DNA of 64,000 bases from Sporosarcina sp. ANT_H38 (GCF_008369195.1 NZ_VOBC01000004.1:62001-126000); one strand, 5' to 3'; counted from the first letter of the stretch, positions 8,899 through 18,881 are shown. Translations and numbers: made by a program. Notes: generated by a model not told the origin, from the letters alone.

Positions 8899-9195
8899 TT
8901 ACTCTTCGGGAGCATTCTCTTCTTCGAATGATTGGATAACCGCTAAAATGTCGTCTCTTTTCTTCGCTTCACCAAGATCGATGTCATTTTCCGTTGCGTA
9001 TTCTTTTAATTCCGGAACAGTCATTTCTTCAACCCGTTTAGGTTCTTTCATGACCAATTCAAAACCTTCTTCGATCACATCGAGTTCTACTAATTCATCA
9101 CAAACACCCTCGTCAACCGTTGTCGAATCCCCCTTGCGGTATATATCCATGCCTAATTTAACATTTTGGTTGAATGTCACTTTGAATCCCGTCAT
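8899..9195 (-). CDS. Small protein with HeH/LEM-like C-terminal motif
   Basis: 98 residues. The N-terminal half (VTFNQNVKLGMDIYRKGDS) is a beta-rich segment; the C-terminal half (about 53-90: VEEMTVPELKEYATENDIDL then ILAVI) is a helix-extended loop-helix (HeH/Rho-N-like) motif found in small proteins beside phage capsid genes. It may be a head or head-tail accessory. No catalytic residues are evident. Confidence 0.65.
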   Translation of the reverse strand: MTGFKVTFNQNVKLGMDIYRKGDSTTVDEGVCDELVELDVIEEGFELVMKEPKRVEEMTVPELKEYATENDIDLGEAKKRDDILAVIQSFEEENAPEE

Positions 9196-9240
9196 AAATT
9201 TACCTCCTCCAATAAAAAATAGAGAGGAACAAGTCCTCTC

Positions 9241-10284
9241 TTAGTTAACTTTCGCAATGAAAATATTATCAATTGTTTCAAAGCTTGGTAGTACAATTTC
9301 GGAAACGATTGTTTGAACGTTGACTGGATGTGGCTCTACAATAGTTGTGATTGCTACACCCGTATTAACGACTTGTACTTTTGCAGATGATGCACCAGAC
9401 ATAAGATCCGCTTCCTCCGGCGTTGTACCGTAGTACGTGTTACCAAGTACACCATCTGGAATAAGAGTGAAATGGTCGTCTGGATAGAAGTTGTGAAGCA
9501 CTCCTTTTTCATCACGATACTTTTTGTTGTGAACTGCAATCGATAGACCGAATTTAGCCGATAGATACTGTTTTAACATCGTATCCGTCATGATGACATT
9601 CTGCCCGCCGAGTGGATTCATGTCTAACTGGAAACTTTTGTGTCTTAGAAGATAGTTCCACGTCTTGCGAGACATGATCGATTTCGTTGGACGACTACCC
9701 GTATTGTCCTCCACTGTATCCTGCCAACGCATGATATCTTCAATCGGTGTCGAACCTGGCTCGTCCCACGTCGCTCCCGCAAGTAGCGTTTCTTTGTGGT
9801 CGTCTTTCATGCCGTAGTTATAATCGTAATCAACACGGTTCGCACTGATTGCGATTTTACCCGCTGATAAGAGCTGCATAATCATTCGTTCCGGCTGCAC
9901 TTCTGCGCCATCCACAAGTGTTTTAACATCGTCATAGATAGCATTGATTAAAGGCATGATGTAGGCCGCATTAGAAGATTCTTCGAGCTTCAATAGCTCT
10001 TGGCGATCTTTTTCACCAATAGACATTGCCTCCCGGAAAAACGGCATCTCGGTAACGATTTTGTCAAATCCAATACGGTCACGTAAAGTAGCTTTTGCAT
10101 CAAATTCGGATGGCATTAAAGCAACAGGTAGACCTTTTGAGCCTTTAATCCAGCTTAAGTCTAAACCCATTTGTTTTTTTGCTGGGAACAATGTTGCCCC
10201 CAAGTTCGGGATATTGTTGCTAGATGACTCCGTGTAATATGTTGCGATATCTTTAGCATTTACATAATCAAAAATGTTCGGCAT
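9241..10284 (-). CDS. Major capsid protein (phage capsid E family)
   Basis: 347 residues. NIPNLGATLFPAKKQMGLDL and SWIKGSKGLPVALMPSEFDA followed by IGFDKIVTEMPFFREAM identify the lambda gpE-type major capsid family (PF03864). The C-terminal part includes HFTLIPDGVLGNTYYGTTPE. It follows a scaffold gene and a small decoration-like gene, the order SCAF-DEC-MCP common to this group. It would form the HK97-fold icosahedral shell. Confidence 0.92.
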   Translation of the reverse strand: MPNIFDYVNAKDIATYYTESSSNNIPNLGATLFPAKKQMGLDLSWIKGSKGLPVALMPSEFDAKATLRDRIGFDKIVTEMPFFREAMSIGEKDRQELLKLEESSNAAYIMPLINAIYDDVKTLVDGAEVQPERMIMQLLSAGKIAISANRVDYDYNYGMKDDHKETLLAGATWDEPGSTPIEDIMRWQDTVEDNTGSRPTKSIMSRKTWNYLLRHKSFQLDMNPLGGQNVIMTDTMLKQYLSAKFGLSIAVHNKKYRDEKGVLHNFYPDDHFTLIPDGVLGNTYYGTTPEEADLMSGASSAKVQVVNTGVAITTIVEPHPVNVQTIVSEIVLPSFETIDNIFIAKVN

Positions 10285-10301
10285 TAATCATCATTCCTCT
10301 C

Positions 10302-10661
10302 TTATTGAATAAATGTAATTTGTTTTAATGCAGCAATCTCTTCCGCTGTTGGAGCTTTTGGAATTTTATCAAGTGCAATAAATCCATGAATGAGTAATGC
10401 ACCCTTTGCAGGACCACTTGTAACGTCTGTATCGTTGAACAGAACACCTTCAGCAACAACTAGTGTTGTTGCAAGTACCGCGTCCTTAGAGTCATCCGCA
10501 ATCACTCCACCACCTAGCAATGTACCCGCAAGAACAATCTTCTTACCTTCTGCATTTGCAACAACGCCTGCATCACTGACCGTTACTGCTAGGTTTACGT
10601 AATGATCTGGAAACTTTAAAATGTTTGTTCTGTTGCCATAACTCGTTTTTTCAAATTTCAT
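10302..10661 (-). CDS. Putative head decoration protein
   Basis: 119 residues between scaffold and capsid genes, the position of head-decoration (lambda gpD-like) proteins. It begins MKFEKTSYGNRTNILKFPDH and has a glycine-rich beta segment (KKIVLAGTLLGGGVIADD) and GALLIHGFIALDKIP, seen in small capsid-decorating or head fibre proteins. No membrane segment. The functional call is inferred mainly from position. Confidence 0.62.
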   Translation of the reverse strand: MKFEKTSYGNRTNILKFPDHYVNLAVTVSDAGVVANAEGKKIVLAGTLLGGGVIADDSKDAVLATTLVVAEGVLFNDTDVTSGPAKGALLIHGFIALDKIPKAPTAEEIAALKQITFIQ

Positions 10662-10677
10662 CGTCTATTCCTCCTTT

Positions 10678-11301
10678 TTATTCGAAGTAATTTTTTCGTG
10701 CTGTTTCGAGCCCTGCGTGTCCTTTTGCAAATTCTGCAATTTGTTTTCCAAATCCACCGTCATCTTTAGCTCCATCTTTGCCATCAGACCCTTTTCCGTC
10801 TGCAGGAGTGAAACCTTTGAATGCCGGCTTGTCATCCGTATCCTGCGCAAACAAATAGCCATCCGACTCCGACAGGGTTTTCAATTGCTCATCAAGACCG
10901 AGCAATTTCTCCCCATCTAGTTTGATGGCTTCTGTATTAAGTAGTGCTTTTATCGCTTTAGGGTTCTTAACCTTAGCGTCCGTTAATGCACGTTCAAGCG
11001 CAAATTCATAGGACTGCTTCTGAATCTTATCTTCGTATTCAGTCTTGGTGGTAGTGTTCTCCCCTTGAAGCTTCACAATTTCAGCTTTCAGTTCTTCACT
11101 GGCACCTGCTGTTTTCTTCAATTCTTCAAGCTGAGTATCACGAGCTGCTAAGTCAGTATCAAGTTGTTTCTTAGCTGCATTCACTTCATCGAAACGTGAT
11201 TTGGGGATCATTGCACCATAACCTGCGATAATCTTATCCGCCTGTTCTTCTGTCATACCTAGCGCTACCAATTGTTCTTTAGTCATTAATGTTTCCTCCA
11301 T
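10678..11301 (-). CDS. Phage scaffolding protein (GP20 family)
   Basis: 207 residues. It begins METLMTKEQLVALGMTEEQA-like (MEETLMTKEQLVALGMTEEQ), followed by a long coiled coil at about 35-100 (KKQLDTDLAARDTQLEELKK) and a C-terminal acidic, glycine-rich tail. This is the usual make-up of the PF06810 GP20 scaffold that directs procapsid assembly and is then lost. It immediately precedes the capsid genes. An inner ATG (MTKEQ) is an alternative start. Confidence 0.88.
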   Translation of the reverse strand: MEETLMTKEQLVALGMTEEQADKIIAGYGAMIPKSRFDEVNAAKKQLDTDLAARDTQLEELKKTAGASEELKAEIVKLQGENTTTKTEYEDKIQKQSYEFALERALTDAKVKNPKAIKALLNTEAIKLDGEKLLGLDEQLKTLSESDGYLFAQDTDDKPAFKGFTPADGKGSDGKDGAKDDGGFGKQIAEFAKGHAGLETARKNYFE

Positions 11302-11379
11302 TCATCTTCACTTTTTAACCCGGTCGTGTCCGGTGACGTCTTTATAGTTAACGTCCATAAATACCAAAATGACGAGGTA

Positions 11380-11895
11380 TTAATAAGCTCCAGTAGTAAC
11401 TTTTAAAAGTTCTTCGTGCATTCGCTCGGTTATTCCATTAGCTATTCTCCCTATGGCCGTTTCATCCTTCATGTTAAACGATTGATTAACCGTTACTGCT
11501 GGACTGAGCTTATTCTGTTCGAAGAAAGAAGCTAGAAGAATGGGTCTGATTCGCTCGTCCCTCAACATCATTTCTGCATCCTTCACAAGGAAGCTGTATT
11601 TTGTAATCACAAACTGAAGTTCTTGCGGGCTTACTTCTTCTTGATATATTTTTTCGAATTCAATAGCATTACAGGCCGTAACTTGTCCATCGTAACTCCT
11701 CAGAATGTAATCCCCTGGTGTTACGTCGAGGACTCCTTTAAGTCGTTCCTCAAAGATGCCTCCATGCTCCATCGTGCTAACAAATACCGAGCTCCCTAAA
11801 AGGAAATCTCTAATATCTGTCATGGGCTGTCCGAAATAAGTTTTTAAAGCCTCAACACATTGCGGCTTTCTTTGATACTTTCTAGGCATTTTCAT
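11380..11895 (-). CDS. Phage protein with KYxRKP N-terminal domain
   Basis: 171 residues. The first 95 residues (RKYQRKPQCVEALKTYFG, then TPGDYILRSYDGQVTACNAI and FEKIYQEE) follow a pattern that recurs in small phage proteins usually written KYRKKPVxIEA...GDYIIxG. The rest is helical and unrelated to anything I recognise. It lies between the minor head protein and the scaffold, where accessory morphogenesis genes occur. Function unknown. Confidence 0.7.
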   Translation of the reverse strand: MKMPRKYQRKPQCVEALKTYFGQPMTDIRDFLLGSSVFVSTMEHGGIFEERLKGVLDVTPGDYILRSYDGQVTACNAIEFEKIYQEEVSPQELQFVITKYSFLVKDAEMMLRDERIRPILLASFFEQNKLSPAVTVNQSFNMKDETAIGRIANGITERMHEELLKVTTGAY

Positions 11896-11904
11896 TCACT
11901 CCCT

Positions 11905-12297
11905 TCAATCAATTGTTATCGGATTCATTCGGCTTTTCGTTGTATCGAGCGTCGATTCGTCACTTACACGAGGATAAAAGCGAGAAGTGAATATAGGAAC
12001 CTTACCCGGCTCTAGTTCAAACCTTAATTCGGCAAGATTAGTCCAATGAAAATTAAACCTAGTAGATAACTGGATAATTAAATCTTCCGACTGCTTTTTA
12101 TCTAGTTTAATATGCTTGGTAGAAATCCTTGAATTTTCGGGGTGCCTGATTTTTATCGCCCCTACTTCCTTTTCTGCCGAGTAATCAAACCGGAGATCCA
12201 AAACATCTATTAAGCCAGTACTTAACTCATCTTCAATCACGTTCCAAACATCGACTTCTAAAGGAACCAAGTTCGATTTGAACTTTGACATTTTCAT
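11905..12297 (-). CDS. Hypothetical phage protein
   Basis: 130 residues in the head gene cluster, beginning MKMSKFKSNLVPLEVDVWNV. The charged pattern and the segment GAIKIRHPENSRISTKHIKL suggest an alpha/beta fold, but I recognise no family. A second ATG two codons later is an alternative start. It is preceded by a short gap and followed after 10 bp by the next late gene, so it is part of the late operon. Confidence 0.6.
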   Translation of the reverse strand: MKMSKFKSNLVPLEVDVWNVIEDELSTGLIDVLDLRFDYSAEKEVGAIKIRHPENSRISTKHIKLDKKQSEDLIIQLSTRFNFHWTNLAELRFELEPGKVPIFTSRFYPRVSDESTLDTTKSRMNPITID

Positions 12298-12361
12298 TCT
12301 CCTCTAAAGTTATTTGGTTGCATAACGAAACAACGAACCGAGATGTTGGATCACTTCCTTT

Positions 12362-12541
12362 CTAGGATTTTACTTCTAGAGAAATGAATATCACCGAACT
12401 TACTGGAGCTGTAAAGAGTACCGTTCCTTTTGAGTCTCTGATTTCGTAAACCTCATCAATCTTTTCCACTGTATCTACGTCATCTGTAAAATGGTCTATT
12501 ACTCTGTCATCTCCAGTGTTCATTAGTATCTTATACCTCAT
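12362..12541 (-). CDS. Small hypothetical protein (59 aa)
   Basis: ATG at 12541 is preceded by AAAGGTGGCGAGG, a good Shine-Dalgarno, and overlaps the end region of the minor head gene by a short distance downstream. The product MRYKILMNTGDDRVIDHFTD... has a repeating beta pattern (VYEIRDSKGTVLFTAPVSSV). No family is recognised. The tight spacing within the head operon supports a real gene. Confidence 0.62.
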   Translation of the reverse strand: MRYKILMNTGDDRVIDHFTDDVDTVEKIDEVYEIRDSKGTVLFTAPVSSVIFISLEVKS

Positions 12542-12554
12542 ATCCTCGCCACCT

Positions 12555-13583
12555 TTACTTCACATATTTTCCGAACCATTCTTCATACGTCATAGAATCA
12601 ACCAAGCCATCAGCAGATTGCCTTCGTTCATCATCCATATATTCAGATTCGTCAAACCAAGGAATTGTTGTAGAACGACAGCGAACATGAAAAGGATTTG
12701 CATTAACCCCAGGCTTATAATCCTTCAAGTCATACACCTTGCCGTCCTGTTCACGACATATCTCCGATGTGCGACTATCAAGAGTAGCAAGAACCTCATA
12801 CTTCTCAATCCCTGCATCGATGTAGCTATTCTGTGCGGCGAAACCGTGAAAGAAATTGGACTCAGTACGCACAAGAGCTTCAACTCGCGTACGGGTAACG
12901 TCCGTTGCGGTCATAATCGCTTTTGTCGTCTGTTGGATAGAACGTCCAGAAGAAAAACTCTTTTCCAACTCTGTTTTGATTGTCTTTAGAGAACCAGATT
13001 GATGGTCCCATATACGTTCTGAAAACTCTTTACCGCTCCAGTTATACGTTAATACTTCTTTCATAGTCGCATCTGATATACTCGCCACCGCACCACTGAC
13101 AACCCCTACTTGCGCCATCCCGAACACTGACTGAAGATAGGCAGTTTGATAAACCTCAGTTAGTCCGGTGTAGGTGTACTGCTGTAAACCGTTCAGTCCA
13201 CTGTAGAGCTCAACCATCCGCATTTCTACTTGTGTATTCAATGCTTCTAAACGGGAAATACGGGCTCGGTAACTGACCGCATTAAGTATCCTGTCGTAAT
13301 CGGGATTATCAGCCAAAGACATAGCACGGAAACGTTTTAAATCGATGTTCTTAAAATCCTTCAATTCTTTTGCAGTCAGATACTTTTTCGCTTCTGCAAA
13401 TGAGATTTTATTATCATTGGCATACCGTGCGTAGAACGCTTCAATTTGCCGCAGGATGTCTTGTTGGGCTTCTCTCAAACTTTCATCCATCCTAGCAATG
13501 TACTTGCTTGCAATGAGCTGTGATTCCATCTCACGTTGCACTGAACGTTCTTCCCAGTATTCCTTGGTTGATTTAGCCATCAA
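12555..13583 (-). CDS. Minor head protein (SPP1 gp7 / Mu gpF-like)
   Basis: 342 residues. The C-terminal domain (about 225-320) has the family signature: TRTRVEALVRTESNFFHGFA, YEVLATLDSRTSEICREQDG and the histidine-cysteine motif NPFHVRCRSTTIPW. SPP1 gp7 binds the portal and DNA and helps DNA ejection; Mu gpF is a minor head component. The start overlaps the portal stop by 11 bp. Confidence 0.88.
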   Translation of the reverse strand: MMAKSTKEYWEERSVQREMESQLIASKYIARMDESLREAQQDILRQIEAFYARYANDNKISFAEAKKYLTAKELKDFKNIDLKRFRAMSLADNPDYDRILNAVSYRARISRLEALNTQVEMRMVELYSGLNGLQQYTYTGLTEVYQTAYLQSVFGMAQVGVVSGAVASISDATMKEVLTYNWSGKEFSERIWDHQSGSLKTIKTELEKSFSSGRSIQQTTKAIMTATDVTRTRVEALVRTESNFFHGFAAQNSYIDAGIEKYEVLATLDSRTSEICREQDGKVYDLKDYKPGVNANPFHVRCRSTTIPWFDESEYMDDERRQSADGLVDSMTYEEWFGKYVK

Positions 13584-15006
13584 CCTTCACTTCTTTCGGT
13601 GGAAAGGTGCCTCTATACCCCTCAATCTCTTTCTGTTGTTCAGCTTCTTGTTTCTTCAAGCGCACTTCCACCTCTTCGTTGTACCATGGATGATTTTCAC
13701 GAATGGTTTGATCGTCAAGAATCCCTGTAGATTTACCACAATTATCAATAGCTTCAGTCTCAGCAATGATGATGTCACGATTAAAAATGACATTAACCTT
13801 TTCATCAGCATAATCACCTTTACCAGTCACAGACATATAGACACTAATGAACCACAGCATGTGCTCGATGCTTGACTGGAACTCAGCTTCGAGAATGTTA
13901 CAGTCCAGGTCTAAATCACCGTAACGGTGCTTCAATGCAACCCCTGAAGCTGCATTGTCTAAATCATCACCTTTAGTATCAACGCCACGTCCAAATTCGT
14001 AGATGGATTCCCTGGTGCGGGTAATCTCTTTTTCAACGGCATCTGTTTCGATGTCTGCTTGGAGTTTGTCGAGGTCCCCATCTTTGTCGAGATTCACGGT
14101 CATATACGTGTTCAGATCATTCAGGAACTCAGCAAGATCCACTCCGCCATAGTTTACAAGCTTATAGATAAACTTAGGTATGTCCGCCAGTAAATCAGCA
14201 TTGGTGGATGCTTGCGTATTGTAGTTATCAATCAACGATTTGATACTATCAATCAACGGCTGTTCTTCTTCGTTGTACTTAAAATGAATCAGAGGAATCT
14301 TCTCCCACACATACGGTTTGTCGTTGATGAGGAAGTGGTATTCCTTTTCTATGCCCGCTAAAACGTCAGGAACAAGTTTACCGCTTTCAAAAACGAAGTA
14401 CTTAACGCCTTGTGAATGGTAGTATTCCACTTTCTTTTTCGTTACCTTTTTCTTGTCCTCATATGCTGTCACCTCATAAACGCGGGTGAATGAAAGGATT
14501 TGCATATGCTCGTTATCTTCCCAATTCGGAATAATTTGTTCAGAAGGGAATTTCTTAAACGACAATTCCCCAGATTCATTAAAGAATGGATGAAGATACG
14601 CAATACCTTTATTGATCGCCTCTTTACCCACGTTCTTAATTTTCTTCAATAACCCTCGGTCGAATGTTTCTGTAATCAACTCCCGATAAGGCTTATTCTC
14701 GGTACCGAAAGTCGGCTCTTTCGACAACAGATACCCAATCTTCTGGTCCACAAGCTTTTTAGCAAAGCCGTGCGCCAGTTTAGTATTCGACTTCCATTTA
14801 ATCTTTTGTTCTTTCAACATGATATCCGTTTTATTTCTGTAATAGAGTTCACCGATTATCATATTTGCACGAGTTTCAGCTTTCTCCCACGCTTGTATTT
14901 CTTGCACTAATACTTCGTCGTCAGTTATGACACTGTTCACCATGTCGGTTATGACACTCTCCATCCTTTCATGCCAAGGTGCACGGTATAAGTCTTCAAT
15001 CAGCAT
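13573..15006 (-). CDS. Phage portal protein (SPP1 gp6-like)
   Basis: 477 residues. SKEPTFGTENK, KGIAYLHPFFNESGELSFKK, and SIKSLIDNYNTQASTNADLL with YGRGV-type EFGRGVDTKGDDLDNAASGV are diagnostic of the SPP1-type portal family (PF05133). The acidic N-terminal part and the C-terminal glutamine/glutamate-rich helix are usual. The portal forms the dodecameric channel for DNA entry. It lies directly after terminase large, separated by 9 bp. Confidence 0.92.
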   Translation of the reverse strand: MLIEDLYRAPWHERMESVITDMVNSVITDDEVLVQEIQAWEKAETRANMIIGELYYRNKTDIMLKEQKIKWKSNTKLAHGFAKKLVDQKIGYLLSKEPTFGTENKPYRELITETFDRGLLKKIKNVGKEAINKGIAYLHPFFNESGELSFKKFPSEQIIPNWEDNEHMQILSFTRVYEVTAYEDKKKVTKKKVEYYHSQGVKYFVFESGKLVPDVLAGIEKEYHFLINDKPYVWEKIPLIHFKYNEEEQPLIDSIKSLIDNYNTQASTNADLLADIPKFIYKLVNYGGVDLAEFLNDLNTYMTVNLDKDGDLDKLQADIETDAVEKEITRTRESIYEFGRGVDTKGDDLDNAASGVALKHRYGDLDLDCNILEAEFQSSIEHMLWFISVYMSVTGKGDYADEKVNVIFNRDIIIAETEAIDNCGKSTGILDDQTIRENHPWYNEEVEVRLKKQEAEQQKEIEGYRGTFPPKEVKVDG

Positions 15007-15015
15007 GTCGTCACC

Positions 15016-16299
15016 TCATTTCAGTACGGATACAGAACCACCCTTCAAGTCAGATACCTCATAGCCATCTAACCCGTACCAAATGGCTGAGAACGTATGG
15101 GGATCAATCTTAAAGTCATCCGGGATGATGTTTCCGTTCTTGTCTTCTTTATAAGTTAAATATTTCAACTCCCTAACAACGTCTGGGCAATCAGATGAGC
15201 AAATGACTTTCTTAAAACGCTTTACCTTCTTTGTGTTTGCTAAACGAGAACCAGCAAACTTTATAGCGCCTTTCATCCGGAATCCTTGCTGCTTAAAGTA
15301 CTGAATCGTTTTCGGCTCAGCGCTATCCGCAAGAATCAACTCTTTGGATATCCTGAACTCTTCTAATTCAACAACTGTGCGATCATCCGTCATGTGGTTC
15401 TTGTAGTACTGCCAGTAGATGTACAGGTATTTATTTTTATGGTCAATCGCCATGCGAACCACAGCGTTATATGAGTCTTCGAACCCAAAGTCCATCCCTA
15501 CGCGCTCAATCGGCTTACGAATAGAGTTAACGGCATCCATTACAGCTTCGTGAGACCACTCTTCAAACTGCGGCAAAACACGTTTACCATTAATGCCAAA
15601 ACGACCTTCCCGAGCGATACGGTGAAGATCTGGATCATATTCTTTCATTTCTTCTAGCTGTTCAATGTAGCTGGCGGGAAGGAATAAGTTATCGTCAGCT
15701 GTCGAATGGTGGTAAAAAGTTTCTTTTACGATAACTGTTCGTTTTGCGTATAAATCTTGGTCATCCAAAACTAATCGCTTGTTCCGGTCATCCTTAAAGA
15801 AATGCAGGAACGTCCAGTTATCCTCACCGACAGGGTTTGTCGATAGAATCATATGAAGCTTCAATGTCGGATGTCGCAACCGCCCTAGCAATTCCTTGAA
15901 GCCCTCATACTTAATCTCGGAACACTCTTCAAGCCAAATGAGGGATACGTTGTGAATCGACTTTAACTTTTGCGGTTTATCCATCCCTTTGAAGATGATC
16001 TTGCTACCATTCGGGAATCGGATTTGCATAGGAGACGATACACAACGTATTTGGTGGTCCAATCCCAATTCATTTATGATTTCCTCTAGTAGAGAAAAGG
16101 TTGAATCTCGATGGGTGTCATAGACTTCACGCACGACTAAGGCTGTGCGCTTCTCACTTAAAAGTTTAAGGATTAGCTTCAGAGCAACATGATAGCTTTT
16201 CGATGAACCATAGCCACCGACAAGGAACTGAAACTTTTGATTCCAGTCAAACAAAAAATCCTCGAAATGAGGATTCACTTCTTTCTCTATTTGAACCAT
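15016..16299 (-). CDS. Terminase large subunit (PBSX family)
   Basis: 427 residues. Walker A-like GGYGSSKS at 28-35, Walker B LIWLEE at 120-125, and the nuclease domain acidic motif [12 protein letters not shown] with later [15 protein letters not shown] are the markers of the XtmB-type large terminase that packages DNA. Length matches PBSX XtmB (about 433). The start overlaps the small subunit stop by one base. Confidence 0.95.
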   Translation of the reverse strand: MVQIEKEVNPHFEDFLFDWNQKFQFLVGGYGSSKSYHVALKLILKLLSEKRTALVVREVYDTHRDSTFSLLEEIINELGLDHQIRCVSSPMQIRFPNGSKIIFKGMDKPQKLKSIHNVSLIWLEECSEIKYEGFKELLGRLRHPTLKLHMILSTNPVGEDNWTFLHFFKDDRNKRLVLDDQDLYAKRTVIVKETFYHHSTADDNLFLPASYIEQLEEMKEYDPDLHRIAREGRFGINGKRVLPQFEEWSHEAVMDAVNSIRKPIERVGMDFGFEDSYNAVVRMAIDHKNKYLYIYWQYYKNHMTDDRTVVELEEFRISKELILADSAEPKTIQYFKQQGFRMKGAIKFAGSRLANTKKVKRFKKVICSSDCPDVVRELKYLTYKEDKNGNIIPDDFKIDPHTFSAIWYGLDGYEVSDLKGGSVSVLK

Positions 16300-17153
16300 C
16301 AGCGAGCACCCTTTCTGCTAATCATAATATCGATTGGACCTTCATCGTTATCGCCGCTAAGTTTCTCGATTTCAGCTTTCGTCCTATTAATATCCACTTT
16401 CAGCTTCTCTTCCTGCAATCGTTTCTTATCGCCGTCAGATAGAAGGTCGAAGTATTTCGATAGCATATCCAGCGCCTTCATCTTGTCGAGTAGTTTGACA
16501 GATACACCATCTTTGCCTTGCTTGACTTCACTAATGATAGTTCCATCTACTTCATCAGCATTTTTGAAGTCCGTATAGTTCAGTTTATACGCGATATTGT
16601 TCCCGTTTTCATCTGTCATAGGTTGACCACGAGCATCTTTGGAAACTATTTCTTCTGCTCCGAAATCGATAAAGTCCGTTATGTCTGCAAAGGCAATATC
16701 AATGTACTTCTGAAGTACGTCTCTGGCACCCAATTTCAGGTCAGTTGCTTGTTCCGCTTTCATCCTGTCAATCTCCACATCAATCTTAGGGTTTCTTAGG
16801 TGTCTGTGACCTTCAACCATAGCCGTAGTATAAGCGCACCCATAAGCCTTCTGATATGCCTTAGTAGCATTAAAGCATTTAATGTAATGAATACAAAAAA
16901 GCCTTTGTTTTTCAGTCAGTTCATCCGACTCAACAACAGGCTCTTTTATCGCTTCTTTCGGTTGCATCCTTTTCGAAATGGTTGCATCCTTTTTCTTTTT
17001 AGTTGCATCTTTCTTAGATGGACCTCTTACCCAAGCTTCACGACTTTTCCTGCTCTTCAGCGTACCGAGTTTCACATCGTGCTTTTCAGCTAGTGCAGCA
17101 AGCGTTATTTTTGTTGTTTCCCATTCCCTCTGTATCTCTTCCCAATTAGGCAC
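16299..17153 (-). CDS. Terminase small subunit (PBSX XtmA-like)
   Basis: 284 residues. N-terminal helix-turn-helix (about 3-45: [20 protein letters not shown]), a basic linker with repeated [12 protein letters not shown], and a Terminase_2 domain ([39 protein letters not shown]). The small subunit recognises pac or cos and regulates the large subunit. It opens the late operon after the sigma-like regulator region, the PBSX order. Confidence 0.92.
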   Translation of the reverse strand: MPNWEEIQREWETTKITLAALAEKHDVKLGTLKSRKSREAWVRGPSKKDATKKKKDATISKRMQPKEAIKEPVVESDELTEKQRLFCIHYIKCFNATKAYQKAYGCAYTTAMVEGHRHLRNPKIDVEIDRMKAEQATDLKLGARDVLQKYIDIAFADITDFIDFGAEEIVSKDARGQPMTDENGNNIAYKLNYTDFKNADEVDGTIISEVKQGKDGVSVKLLDKMKALDMLSKYFDLLSDGDKKRLQEEKLKVDINRTKAEIEKLSGDNDEGPIDIMISRKGAR

Positions 17154-17216
17154 ATCACATCACCGTCCACCTCCGTTATTTTTGGGCATAGAAAAGGACC
17201 CCGTAAAGGCACTCTT

Positions 17217-17924
17217 TCATTTTTGTGTCCACGCCGTGTGCTTAGTTTCAAATCCAAGTGTATGTTTTTTATCTCCCTCAAAGAAAATATGAACACGCTT
17301 TCTATCAACTTCAGATTGAGTAAATTCAATTTTGTCGTTATTTTGCGTATAGAGCGTTATTTTGATTTCCTTTATCCAAGGATTGAGATTCCTTAATTTC
17401 TTTGAGCAAATAGGAATCAATATCTCTTCATTTTTTTCAAAGTAATCAACCCAAGCTTCAATAGTATCGTTATCTTCGAAATTCCCGTCATTCCCAACCG
17501 TTATAGAAAATAGGCAATTCGTTACTATCTCACTTCCTCCATACCTAATAACCGAGTAATACACGACATCTTGATTAAAACCATCCAGATATGTAAACGA
17601 TTCCGTTATTAAAATTCTATGGTTATCTATTCTTCCTACTTTATCTTGTTTTTCGTAATTAAACTTAGTTCTAGAAACGGATAAAAAGGTTCTATTTTCT
17701 TCATATTTCCCCCTATCTTCTTTTTCAAACTGAGATGTTAGCGTCCATTTCACGCCAATCAGAGTTAATGATCCCCCTATTATTGCACCTACAAAAGCTA
17801 TCACTCCTGCAATTATTGTCGGGTCCCAACCAAAAAAGATATTTATAAGTCCTGCAACAATGAAGATATCCATAAGTATTATTGAAGCTAAAATTGTATA
17901 TGGTAACGCATTATTAATTTTCAC
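17217..17924 (-). CDS. Membrane-anchored accessory protein, unknown function
   Basis: The start is placed at GTG 17924 because it follows GGGAGGTAGAGATT; the open frame upstream of it has no RBS. The 235-residue product has two N-terminal membrane segments (about 9-32 and 37-60: PYTILASIILMDIFIVAGL, IIAGVIAFVGAIIGGSL), then a soluble beta-rich domain ending GFETKHTAWTQK. Such one-gene inserts between terminase and the late regulator are often lysogenic conversion or exclusion genes. AT-rich relative to its neighbours. Function unknown. Confidence 0.7.
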   Translation of the reverse strand: MKINNALPYTILASIILMDIFIVAGLINIFFGWDPTIIAGVIAFVGAIIGGSLTLIGVKWTLTSQFEKEDRGKYEENRTFLSVSRTKFNYEKQDKVGRIDNHRILITESFTYLDGFNQDVVYYSVIRYGGSEIVTNCLFSITVGNDGNFEDNDTIEAWVDYFEKNEEILIPICSKKLRNLNPWIKEIKITLYTQNNDKIEFTQSEVDRKRVHIFFEGDKKHTLGFETKHTAWTQK

Positions 17925-18077
17925 AATCTCTACCTCCCTACTAGAACATAATACAGCAAGGAAGAGTTGAATTCTTATTATATTTCTCTCGTATGTATCG
18001 GGGCTGGTAAGGGGGGTAATGTCGCTCGCACGCACCCCCTCTTTAATTCTCCCCCTCATATGAGTAGACTTCGTATA

Positions 18078-18599
18078 TCAAGCGTATGTCATAGAGTTTT
18101 TATCCACTCTTTCTTCAATCTTGTTTTTGGCTCTGCGTATGGATTGTTGGACCATACTTTTACTGACTCCCAGCTCGTATGCGATTTCTGACATACTCTT
18201 CTTTTGTGCTACATGGAGAATGTAACATTGCCTTTCCCTCAATGAAAAAGAAGAGAAAATATCCGCCAGTATGACCTTCTCTTCTCGAGTCATAAACAAA
18301 TGCTTTTTATTAACGTCATTGTCTTCTAATTGCTCTGTTATGTCTGGAATCGTGTCCATGCTCTCGATATACTGACGCTGATAGATAGCCCTCTTGTCAG
18401 CTCCTCTATACGTCCCTGGTTGCCGTCCTGTTTCTAGCCACTCCATTGAAAAGGTCATGCTTTTAATCATGCTGTTGATTTGCCTCAGATCGTTCTTATC
18501 AATCGGATTTCCTCTATCCAACTGATCCTTCATTCGCCCTAAATCCCGTTTACCCACCGTATATTGTCCAATCAACTCATCTGCCCAATTCGTCGTCAT
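18078..18599 (-). CDS. Late-gene sigma-70-like regulator (Xpf-type)
   Basis: 173 residues. The C-terminal part (about 118-165: FSLRERQCYILHVAQKKSMS, EIAYELGVSKSMVQQSIRRA) is a sigma region 4-like helix-turn-helix. PBSX Xpf is a similar positive regulator placed just upstream of the terminase genes and needed for late transcription. The N-terminal half is helical with no sigma region 2 motif. ATG start follows GGGGGAACTTTC. Confidence 0.85.
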   Translation of the reverse strand: MTTNWADELIGQYTVGKRDLGRMKDQLDRGNPIDKNDLRQINSMIKSMTFSMEWLETGRQPGTYRGADKRAIYQRQYIESMDTIPDITEQLEDNDVNKKHLFMTREEKVILADIFSSFSLRERQCYILHVAQKKSMSEIAYELGVSKSMVQQSIRRAKNKIEERVDKNSMTYA

Positions 18600-18610
18600 G
18601 AAAGTTCCCC

Positions 18611-18709
18611 CTATCTCTGTCTAAAAGAGCCACCCTTTTTTCTCGCATACGTCGGTCGATTAGTCCCCATCAATTCAGCCCATTCCCTATCAGACAACTT
18701 TTCTTTCAC
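18611..18709 (-). CDS. Small phage protein with MGTNRPTY motif (32 aa)
   Basis: A 32-residue frame reading VKEKLSDREWAELMGTNRPT then YARKKGGSFRQR. Very similar short proteins (LSDREWAELMGxNRPTY...) sit beside late regulators in many Bacillus-group prophages. GTG start overlaps the upstream small gene's TGA (GTGA), suggesting coupled translation. Function unknown. Confidence 0.65.
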   Translation of the reverse strand: MKEKLSDREWAELMGTNRPTYARKKGGSFRQR

Positions 18710-18801
18710 CTTCCCCTTGTCCTAGTATCCTTTTGCTCCACTTCGCTCGTACAAACAACAGAAAGACCTTTTACAACCGGATCCGTTTGCAACGATTTCA
18801 T
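18706..18801 (-). CDS. Small hypothetical protein (31 aa)
   Basis: ATG at 18801 follows AAGGAGTGAGAGAA, a strong Shine-Dalgarno. The product MKSLQTDPVVKGLSVVCTSE... has no recognised domain. Its TGA overlaps the start of the next small gene. It lies just downstream of a terminator, so a local promoter or read-through would be required. Confidence 0.5.
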   Translation of the reverse strand: MKSLQTDPVVKGLSVVCTSEVEQKDTRTRGR

Positions 18802-18824
18802 TTCTCTCACTCCTTTTTTTGAAA

Positions 18825-18881
18825 TAAAAAAAGAGGACAACAAATGACACAGCGCAATGCTGTAATCAATCGTTGTCCTCT
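18825..18881 (-). terminator. Rho-independent terminator
   Basis: Perfect 10-bp arms AGAGGACAAC and GTTGTCCTCT followed on the minus strand by TTTTTTT. It ends the transcript of the membrane-anchored gene at 18898-19536 and separates early from late genes. Confidence 0.85.
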